Assembly (NCBI GenBank): GCA_018105865.1
Contig: CM030834.1
Span: 2,353,628 to 2,417,627 of the forward strand
Reading direction: 5' to 3'
DNA length: 64,000 bases
Source: Metaphire vulgaris
Lineage: Eukaryota > Annelida > Clitellata > Crassiclitellata > Megascolecidae
The position numbers and the translations under genes were made by a program. Below, piece after piece: positions 58,701 through 64,000 of the stretch. The stretch's first letter is position 1; each line of letters begins with the position of its first letter. The notes under the pieces were generated by a model. That model saw only the letters and a list, made by a program, of their open reading frames with translations, was not told where the DNA came from and did no database searches.

Positions 58701-60467
58701 CTAAATATATTATGTCTACTGCCTTGTCCTCATTTAGCTTATGAAAAACCTCCCGAAGAAAGTCTAAGAGGTTGGTCACGAATGAACGGCTCTTTTAAAA
58801 TCAATGCTGACTGTATTTAACAATTGTATGTTCAGTTAAGTGCTCCAAAATATTCTCTTTCACATTGCAGATTACAGGCGTTAGGTTCACTGGTCTGTAA
58901 TTGCTTGATTCACTTCGTTTTCCCTTCTTGGACTGACTAGTACATCTCTCCAGTTTTTTGGTACTGCTCTAGTCCTGAGTGATTCATTGATTGTCAATGC
59001 AATTGCATGTCCAATTTCATGTCGAACTTCGTGAAGAAACTTGGGATGTAAGCCATTTAACCCTGGGCTCTTGTCTATCTTTAAATTTGTCAAAACCTTG
59101 ATTGCTCATTCTTTTGTACACACACTATCTGTTAGCATTTCTCTTCGTTTTCATGAAAAACCATTTTGGCTTCTCGCGCAGTATTTGTATTATTTTCTTC
59201 TGTATATACTGACCAAAAATAGTTATTTTAATTGCACATGTTGGTTGTGGTCTAGTTCATGCGGCTTCAGTATTGAGGTTCAATGACAATGACGTTAATT
59301 CAGTGTTTAATCTAGACTCCTGGACTCCAGGGGCGGAACTGACAAAGCCAAGAGAAACTGAAAAGCCGGGGAAGTCATCTAGGGGGCTACTGTTAGTTGA
59401 TGTAGTATGCCAAAATTTCCGTGGAATTTGAAATTTCCGGGAAGAAAAAAAGGGCATTTCTTTCGGAAATGGCCTAGATTAATCCCTGCGTTAATGATAT
59501 TCATCCGTTTCAAGGGTCTTTTCCTAATGTTCGAGGAATCGAACTGTTTCTTATATCGCAATAAAACAATCGTTTTCCTATTCGAAGAAGCTAGTTTAGC
59601 ATCCAATTCTGACAATTATTACTTCAGGAAATAATAGTTATCATTGGCATGTGCAGGAGCAAATAACTAAACAAATCGAAATGCACTAACAGTGAAATTT
59701 TGCAAAGTTTAGCTATTGCTGGCCATGTCGTTAATATATAATTCTTAAAAAAAGACATAGGTCTACTCTACAATCTTCATATTCAGTAAAAAATCTTTCA
59801 GGCAAAAAGTTAATCAGACTCTACTGACGGAATCTTCGGTCGTAGACAATGGTTGGTATTGATTTCAATTTAATACTCTGAACTGAGAAGGCCTACATGA
59901 CATTTTAAATTTTATTAGACGTGTGAAAATATTTTTTACTTGCCTTAAATCAAGCGATACAAATTTTTAGTGCAAAATATGTCCATCATCTGGGCATTTT
60001 CAAATCTTATAATGAGCTCTTATGAGATCTCTGTTTAAAATATAAACTATTAATATGGTCAAGTATTAATAATATTTCTTTCACAACTAATTAAATATTT
60101 ATTCTTAGTGTGTTCATGGCAATAGTAAATTATTTTCACGATCTTCATTTATTTCATATTCTCGATAGGATGTGGTGTAGAGCATTCTACAAATTCGAAT
60201 ATCTACATGACCTTCAAGAAACCTGAAAGTGATATGACTGGAAAAGAAGAAATTTATGTTCAGTTAGATGCATCCACCCGTCTTCCCGTACCTAAAAAGA
60301 AGCCAAAAAAGACTGCAGAATCTGCTGTTGATGAAAACACTCAATCTGCCATTTATGGAAACGTTCAATCAATTGATGACACAGTTCAGTCTGCCATTGA
60401 TGAAGATGCGCAATTTTCCGTTAATGACAACTGCGAGTTTCCCATTTATGAAAACGCTCGCAACTGA
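36192..60467 (+). CDS. Gene C: SRCR receptor with expanded EGF array
   Basis: Exons: 36192-36279 signal peptide; 37873-38050 and 38184-38347 SRCR; EGF 39145-39270 and 40999-41127; eight V+I EGF pairs between 44584 and 56123; TM 58539-58632; juxtamembrane 59802-59851; tail 60169-60467. All joins fit in phase. If all are used the product has 18 EGF domains, against six to eight in gene A. One V exon (49133-49260) has a 1-nt deletion and must be skipped to keep frame, or the copy is damaged. The exons at 40820 and 38680 are relics. The role is inferred as a cell-surface receptor or adhesion protein. Confidence 0.7.
36723..37377 (+). mobile_element. Non-autonomous Helitron with 55-bp tandem repeats
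   Basis: TCTATAATATT start after A, TTCTAG end before T. The matching site in gene A (junction 6021/6022) is empty: gcaataata then tattgtaataaaa. Inside, a 55-bp unit with TTGACTATTGGTAGACCG is repeated about four times at 36786-37010. Confidence 0.9.
37873..38050 (+). CDS. Gene C exon 2: SRCR domain, first half
   Basis: Acceptor atcag|GATCTATC, donor TTTAG|gtgagc. [36 protein letters not shown]. The usual CDDG is CRDG here, changing one acidic residue often used for cation binding in SRCR domains. Confidence 0.85.
38184..38347 (+). CDS. Gene C exon 3: SRCR domain, second half
   Basis: Acceptor tgaag|CCGAAC, donor TGTG|gtgtgt. [36 protein letters not shown]. Confidence 0.88.
38680..38803 (+). 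pseudogene. Partial duplicate of SRCR exon 3
   Basis: The copy starts inside the exon at TGTACTGGAACCG, carries TGC to TGA (stop at 38741-38743) and continues into the same intron. Just upstream (38581-38679) is a fragment of the intronic hAT MITE. Confidence 0.85.
38945..39090 (+). mobile_element. LINE RT fragment
   Basis: A short plus-strand piece reads [20 protein letters not shown] and MAKTAFTQL, the region after the catalytic core in LINE reverse transcriptases. Confidence 0.65.
39145..39270 (+). CDS. Gene C EGF exon a, with regained acceptor
   Basis: Acceptor atacag|TA, donor G|gtattc, 126 nt, phase 1-1. [29 protein letters not shown] 5-nt insertion relative to A and B provides the AG. 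Confidence 0.78.
39385..40110 (-). mobile_element. Two LINE fragments in gene C intron
   Basis: 39568-39386 reads [19 protein letters not shown] on the minus strand. 40110-39838 reads [18 protein letters not shown] and, in the next frame, a GVPQ..VLGPLL-type RT core. Both are broken. Confidence 0.65.
40130..40520. repeat. GGTACC-rich degenerate tandem region
   Basis: About ten GGTACC palindromes occur in some 390 bp, spaced irregularly, followed by a GA microsatellite at 40660-40718. No gene is supported. Confidence 0.65.
40820..40860 (+). pseudogene. Gene C truncated EGF exon b
   Basis: Acceptor ctgcag|AT opens [13 protein letters not shown] and then TAG at 40858-40860. The rest of the exon is replaced by unrelated DNA. 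Confidence 0.8.
40999..41127 (+). CDS. Gene C EGF exon c
   Basis: Acceptor atgcag|AT, donor G|gttgtt, phase 1-1. [28 protein letters not shown]; six cysteines. Confidence 0.85.
41183..43067 (-). mobile_element. Helitron (reverse) with G-rich minisatellite
   Basis: Read on the minus strand it starts TCTTATTATATAATTCTCG and ends with hairpin CCCGTCATTTTTGACGGG, eleven bases, then CTAG before T. The middle (about 42186-42910) is a tandem array around GGGGCCAGGGCGATTGGGAG, the reverse complement of the array at 14464-14930. Two other internal segments are also duplicated (41210/41265 and 41541/41927). Confidence 0.9.
43595..43900. repeat. TTGGGTT-rich dispersed repeat
   Basis: Contains GAGTTGTCCATGGG and GGTTGGGTT phrases. 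An inverted copy lies at 63000-63212. Confidence 0.6.
44584..45008 (+). CDS. Gene C EGF unit 1 (exons 44584-44712 and 44880-45008)
   Basis: V exon: [25 protein letters not shown] exon: [24 protein letters not shown]. Both 129 nt, phase 1-1, between AG and G|gtatca or G|gtaaga. The intervening intron is the shortest of the array. The intron after it has no MITE. Confidence 0.88.
45626..46967 (+). CDS. Gene C EGF unit 2 (exons 45626-45754 and 46839-46967)
   Basis: V exon [13 protein letters not shown] exon [12 protein letters not shown], ending NGATCLG, so the NET sequon is lost. The intron between holds a hAT element (45962-46776); the next intron holds the CTAA MITE. Confidence 0.87.
45962..46776. 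mobile_element. hAT element with AAGGAC minisatellite
   Basis: Ends CAGTGATGCTAAC and GTTAACATCACTG-type inverse (TTAACATCACTG); exact 8-bp flanks CGCGCTTG at 45954-45961 and 46777-46784. Internal AAGGAC-rich repeats occur at both ends. Confidence 0.92.
47029..47435. mobile_element. CTAA-flanked MITE, unit 2 copy
   Basis: CTAA lies on both sides (47025-47028 and 47436-47439). The right end CGACAGGG is intact and the left end is shortened. Confidence 0.8.
47995..48516 (+). CDS. Gene C EGF unit 3 (exons 47995-48123 and 48388-48516)
   Basis: V exon [13 protein letters not shown] exon [12 protein letters not shown]. Unit 3 and unit 4 are almost identical over the 1138-bp period, intron included, so they arose by very recent tandem duplication (or assembly collapse/expansion). 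Confidence 0.88.
49133..49653 (+). CDS. Gene C EGF unit 4, V exon frameshifted (49133-49260, 49525-49653)
   Basis: The V exon is 128 nt instead of 129: one base is missing in the GCAAGAGAAAACGAG stretch (here GCAAGAAAAACGAG). The reading frame leaves the EGF before its last cysteine. The I exon is intact. Confidence 0.8.
50271..51732 (+). CDS. Gene C EGF unit 5 (exons 50271-50399 and 51604-51732)
   Basis: V exon [13 protein letters not shown] exon [12 protein letters not shown] ending GATCLG. Same arrangement as unit 2, with hAT element (50607-51541) and CTAA MITE. Confidence 0.87.
50607..51541. mobile_element. hAT element with longer AAGGAC minisatellite
   Basis: Ends CAGTGATGTTAAC and TTAACATCACTG, exact flanks CGCGCTTG (50599-50606, 51542-51549). 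A 33-bp unit (AAGGACCGACCCTCCAAGG and on) is repeated about five times at 50621-50790, against two in unit 2. Confidence 0.93.
51794..52200. mobile_element. CTAA-flanked MITE, unit 5 copy
   Basis: CTAA at 51790-51793 and 52201-52204; right end CGACAGGG, left end shortened as in unit 2. Confidence 0.82.
52760..53278 (+). CDS. Gene C EGF unit 6 (exons 52760-52888 and 53150-53278)
   Basis: V exon [12 protein letters not shown] with CLC in place of CVC; I exon [16 protein letters not shown]. No hAT element between them. Confidence 0.88.
53340..53563. mobile_element. CTAA-flanked MITE, unit 6 copy, internally deleted
   Basis: Intact inverted ends CCCTGTCG and CGACAGGG with CTAA at 53336-53339 and 53564-53567. 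It is 224 bp, about half the length of the other copies. Confidence 0.88.
54144..54662 (+). CDS. Gene C EGF unit 7 (exons 54144-54272 and 54534-54662)
   Basis: V exon [12 protein letters not shown] with CFC; I exon [12 protein letters not shown]. All six cysteines in each. Confidence 0.87.
54724..55137. mobile_element. CTAA-flanked MITE, unit 7 copy
   Basis: CTAA at 54720-54723 and 55138-55141; both ends slightly mutated (CGCTGTCC, CGACAAAG). Confidence 0.78.
55607..56123 (+). CDS. Gene C EGF unit 8 (exons 55607-55735 and 55995-56123)
   Basis: V exon [13 protein letters not shown] exon [12 protein letters not shown] with NYT and NET sequons. The following intron resembles that of gene A after exon h and has no CTAA MITE, so this is probably the ancestral 3' unit. 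Confidence 0.88.
56351..58392 (+). mobile_element. piggyBac-type transposon, decayed
   Basis: TTAA (56347-56350) CCTTTTTTTTGGCAA ... TTGCCAAAAAAAAGG TTAA (58393-58396): perfect 15-bp inverted ends at the piggyBac target. Plus-strand frames hold decayed transposase pieces, including a [13 protein letters not shown] segment near 57955-58000 like the C-terminal cysteine-rich domain. The palindrome GTTCCCATATGGGAAC occurs four times near the ends. In gene A the site near 17180 is empty. Confidence 0.9.
56902..57085. mobile_element. hAT-like MITE nested in the piggyBac element
   Basis: Ends CAGTGGCGACTCCA and TGGAGCCGCCATTG are inverted repeats. It interrupts the transposase frame. Flanking 8-mers are poorly conserved. 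Confidence 0.6.
58539..58632 (+). CDS. Gene C transmembrane exon
   Basis: Acceptor cttgcag|AG, donor AG|gttaat. [30 protein letters not shown]; differs from gene A at one residue (V to L). Confidence 0.9.
58690..59215 (-). mobile_element. LINE RT fragment between TM and tail exons
   Basis: Minus-strand frame (59093-58887) reads [15 protein letters not shown] and [16 protein letters not shown]. Orthologous to 17640-18170. Confidence 0.75.
59301..59488. mobile_element. hAT MITE, family 1, with empty site in gene A
   Basis: Ends CAGTGTTTAATCTAG and CTAGATTAATCCCTG; flanks CGTTAATT and CGTTAATG. Gene A at about 18288-18300 shows the uninterrupted site (gacgctaatgac). Confidence 0.92.
59802..59851 (+). 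CDS. Gene C juxtamembrane mini-exon
   Basis: Acceptor tttcag|G, donor AATG|gttggt, 50 nt, phase 2-1; [16 protein letters not shown]. Confidence 0.8.
60169..60467 (+). CDS. Gene C cytoplasmic tail exon
   Basis: Acceptor cgatag|GA, stop TGA 60465-60467. Motifs IYMTF (YTVL in gene A), IYVQL, IYGNV and IYENA; VEYSTH is VEHSTN, so the first tyrosine is lost. Confidence 0.85.
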
Positions 60468-60859
60468 AGTTTCTACAGACAAAATTCACGTGAAAGCGAC
60501 AGAAAACATTGAGACAATGTATTCGACAACATCAATTTTAATGTTTTGGATTAAGATTCCAACACATCAATTCATTTCCGAAAACACATTTATGTAGAAT
60601 TGATTTATATTTCTCCTCTACACAGAATATTCTTTCAATTTCATACATGTGTATTCCAAAAGCCCTATAACTTTGATGTTAAGTTCTATAAACTGAAGTA
60701 TACGAGACATTGGATAAAAAAATCTCTGCTTCATCTAAGTCTTCCAAGTTCCACCAGTCGACCACCCATCACCGCCCTCGAACCGCTTCCATGCATCACA
60801 AAATGTTTAACAAGAATATTATTTTGAGTGCTGGATATGTAGGGAATATTTATCCGCGA

Positions 60860-61510
60860 CAAACGTTATTTTCTCCTCATCATCAAGTTCTCTGTCCTGG
60901 AACAGGTTTAGAGCTCCATTGTTTCAATTCCTCTCTGCGTCTTGCTTCCTCCTTGACTTCTGCATAGGTCTTGCGACGCTGTGTATCTGTTTTCATCACC
61001 CAGTCCAGTAGCATCTTCTTTGGTCTTTTTTATTTCTTCCTGGTATTCTTCCCTCAGTTACTGTTCTGAGTAATGATTCTCCTCTCAGTAGGCCTACGTG
61101 TCCAATTCAGTTCCTCTGTTTTTTTGATGGTACTGATTATCGATCTTTGTTCGTCCACTATGTGTAATACTTCATCGTTTGTTTTCTTGTCCATCCACTT
61201 GATGTTTTCCATTCTTCTCCATACCCACATTTTGAATGCTTCCACCTTTTGTATGTCCATCTTCTGGAGAGTCCAGGTTTCTGAGGCATATAAAGTGACA
61301 CTCCATATCAACGTTTTTATCAGTTTATTCTTTAGTTCTCTATTTAGCCCTCCACTAACCAGTTCTCCTCTGTCCAAAAAGGCTTGTTTTCCCATCGCTA
61401 TTCTTCTCTTTATCTCCTCCTGGCATCTGGAATGTTATGTTATTAGGCTCCCAAGGTAGGAGAATTGTGTAATCTGTTCCAGTTCTGTTCCATCAACCGT
61501 TATGGTGAAT
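60860..61510 (-). mobile_element. LINE fragment after gene C
   Basis: The minus strand reads KTLIWSVTLYASETWTLQK and AFKMWVWRRMENIKW (61395-61054), then a C-terminus like that at 32516-32755. It replaces the 3' region seen after genes A and B, including their AATAAA. Confidence 0.75.
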
Positions 61511-61944
61511 CTGGTTATTTTCTATTGGATGATAAAACAACGCCCAGTTGCACTTTGAAGAACAATCGAAAATGCTTTAATTTTTAAAAATTCACGATGT
61601 ATTTTACCGCTTGTAAATTGCTATTCAAGATCTGCAAATAGTTCGACAAGTTTTTGGTTTGATCAGACTGTGTCAACCGTCAAACATTCAAAGTTTAATT
61701 TTGTCTTCAACAATTGGCCAGAATTAATTTACGGCGTTGCCACGATGTTGTGACGTCACTGCAGTATTTGTCACTGTCTGACCTTGCTAAAGGATGCTTG
61801 CAGCGCGTGCTATTGGACGTTTTTGTTTCATTTCCTCAGTTTTTAGATCACAATATCTTCTGACGAAGCCGGCATTAACACAAGATCAAAGGATGCTGCA
61901 AAGTGACGTCGACGTGAAGTGCTCTGTGACACAACAAGAAATTG

Positions 61945-62456
61945 TTTAAGATACGAGCTGGGTGGTAGAAATAAAATTTCTTTGGTGCCAGACTGGTAGG
62001 CGTCGAAGGGGGTTCAGACATTTGCGACAATGTGTGGCGACAGGGAGAAGGGGGGTCCAGAAATGTGACGTCACATAATACTAAATATTGTAATTAATAC
62101 GGCAATGTTATAAAATCACAAGTAATTAGTAATTATTGTTTTTTATACTTGGTAGTCTGTAATATTTTACACTTATAATTATTATAATTCATTTTTGAAA
62201 AGAATTTTAAAAGTTTCAGAATATCTGTATAACTATAATAGTTATAATGAATATTTTCAAACGATTTCATTGCAATGCCTGCTTCATTCAAGAAATAAGT
62301 GATTCGAAACATTAATTTTGACATTGGAGAGATGTGGGGTTAACGCGTTGTGACATCATATTTGATTGGGGTCTGACTTTTTGTGACGACGTGTGACGAG
62401 GAATGAGAGTCAAAAAACGGCCAAAATCGCGTGACATCATTTATGGACGGCCCCTA
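61945..62456. repeat. MITE remnant, partner of 1882-2240
   Basis: The left part matches 1882-1945 and 2130-2230 with the part between deleted. The right end is GTGACATCATTTATGGACGG followed by CCCCT, the inverse of the arm at 2086. Confidence 0.55.
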
Positions 62457-62889
62457 AATTCGAGGGCATAAAGAGTTTATTTGGAGTCGTTACTGCAACA
62501 ATCCTGTATGTAATTTCCATCGGACTATTTCAATGCTAGCCACTTCAGACGCCGACAGCTGCGATCTAGCATCTGTAAAATTCTTTACTACAGATGGAAA
62601 GTCACGCTCTAACTGTGCCGAGTTGGCTGATAGGAAGATTACAGTGTAACCATAATAGTTTTAAAAGTCTAACCTCTCAGTCGACGTTCGACGTCACTTG
62701 CCATTGTAATTTTTTCGAGTGTAGCCTATAACGTAACTGAATTATGGCGTCGAACAACGTGAAAACACCTTTCTATCTTGCCTATTGCCAACTGGTTCTG
62801 ACCGGTTTAAGAAATGGCGTTCACACAAATAAAAAAACAATAGTCGACTCCGTTTATCCGTCCACGTGATTTGATCAATCTATTGTGTG

Positions 62890-63212
62890 GTTCTCACACC
62901 GGGCAGTCCCTACTGAACCACTTTAAACCTTGTTATATTATTATTATACATTATTATAAATGCTATGGTCTGGTAAGCACAGGCTACTGAATGTGTTGCC
63001 AACTATGTAATCTGGGCTAATGTACATGGCGCCAATATCATATGACATAATACAAGAATCTATGACCATTTTCAAAGCATTGGCCTAAACAGAAAATCTA
63101 TATTTAACGTAGTCAACAGGTTAACTCACAAAACCCAACCCAACCCATTATTTTTTTACAAATCTGGACCAACCCAACCCATGGGTTAACCCAATCCATG
63201 GACAACTCTTGC
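62890..63212. repeat. LINE 3' end and inverted TTGGGTT repeat
   Basis: 62890-62960 is the GAACCACTTTAAACC LINE end with ATT run. 63000-63212 is the inverse of 43595-43900. Confidence 0.55.
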
Positions 63213-63215
63213 ATA

Positions 63216-64000
63216 CTGGCAGTTTTACAATATTTTATCGACACAATAATCACACTATACAGTCCTTTAGTTTTTAGCAACCAGGAAGAAGTGCTTAAGT
63301 AAACACAGTGTAAGTCAAACACAATATTGTTGTATGCTAACAAGCTTAACTAACATCAACTATAAACTATCAACCAAGCTTCTTTTTGCCTGTCAAAGCA
63401 AACAGCAATCTGGTTATCCCCCTGCATCAGTCACAATTAAAACTTTTTACACGGAAGTAGAGTTCGATTTCATAATGCAATGTTACATTACATTGCATGC
63501 ATAGTAATTTGTTCTTAATTCGTTTCTAGGCAATATCCATCACAATCGGCGAGTAACTTTCTAGGCGCCTATAGCAAAATCATTTCCTCCGAGTTGGGAA
63601 AGGTTCTTTAACGACGTTCTGATTAGCATGGCCAATGATCCCGGGTGTTTGAGACCCGACTCTAACAATTTCTCTGTCACATTTGAGGCGAATATTCAAG
63701 TAATATTTGGGTTCGTTTCCTTAGGTACATCTTGATTTACATATTCGCTTTATTTTACGAATTACAAAATCTTCTAAACAACTGGAGAGAAGCAGATCTG
63801 TTTAAGGGCCAAGTCAATCTTTGACGTGGAAAATGAAGCAGCAGCAATTTTAAAACGAGTCTACACAGGCAGAGGTGCTGTTAATTATTAGGCCTACGCA
63901 TTTTTACGTATTAAATCTGTGTTTGATGTTCTTCTTAGCAAGTATTTGATTCAGTTGGTATGCAGTTACGGTCAGTCTGATTGCTGGGTGCTGCGCTGAT
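63216..64000 (+). promoter_or_regulatory. 5' flank of a fourth gene copy (D), cut by window end
   Basis: Collinear with 3475-4260, 22850-23650 and 34575-35700. By comparison with gene C the signal-peptide ATG should lie roughly 500 bp past the edge. Confidence 0.65.

Overview
The window is nuclear DNA from an animal, most likely a marine invertebrate. Coding sequence is split into short exons with GT-AG introns, the DNA is AT-rich, and most of the rest is transposon debris. The protein modules (group A SRCR, calcium-binding EGF) are metazoan. I cannot name the species. No bacterial-type operon, CRISPR array, rRNA or functional tRNA gene was seen.

The backbone is a head-to-tail array of one plus-strand receptor-like gene family. 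Three copies lie in the window: gene A (about 4766-19267), gene B (24488-32066) and gene C (36192-60467). The last 0.8 kb matches the 5' flank of the other copies, so a fourth copy (D) should start just past the right edge. Each copy has a signal-peptide exon (ends in phase 1), two exons forming one six-cysteine SRCR domain (internal intron phase 2), and a series of 1-1-phase EGF exons. Genes A and C then have a transmembrane exon, a 50-nt juxtamembrane exon and a terminal tail exon. All phases fit. The predicted product is a type I membrane protein, SRCR-(cbEGF)n-TM, with a tail carrying YxxL/F pairs and YxN motifs typical of SH2-domain docking.

The copies have diverged in telling ways. Gene A has one EGF exon cut into three pieces by two LINE insertions, one holding a nested hAT MITE. 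Gene B has an in-frame deletion fusing the start of an EGF exon to the end of the tail, so TM and signalling tyrosines are gone and a secreted product is predicted. Gene C carries eight copies of a two-EGF unit (16 exons, 44584-56123) where gene A has one; one exon has a 1-nt deletion.

Mobile DNA fills the introns and spacers. Because genes and EGF units are paralogous, several insertions can be compared with an empty site: Helitrons (TC...CTAG between A and T), a piggyBac element (TTAA), hAT MITEs with 8-bp duplications, a MITE with CTAA duplications, a tRNA-derived SINE, a foldback element and many truncated LINEs.

Layout: 1-3475 LINE and MITE remnants; 3475-4765 conserved 5' flank; 4766-19267 gene A; 19268-24487 spacer with SINE; 24488-32066 gene B; 32067-36191 spacer with an orphan TM-like exon; 36192-60467 gene C; 60468-63215 spacer with LINE; 63216-64000 5' flank of copy D.
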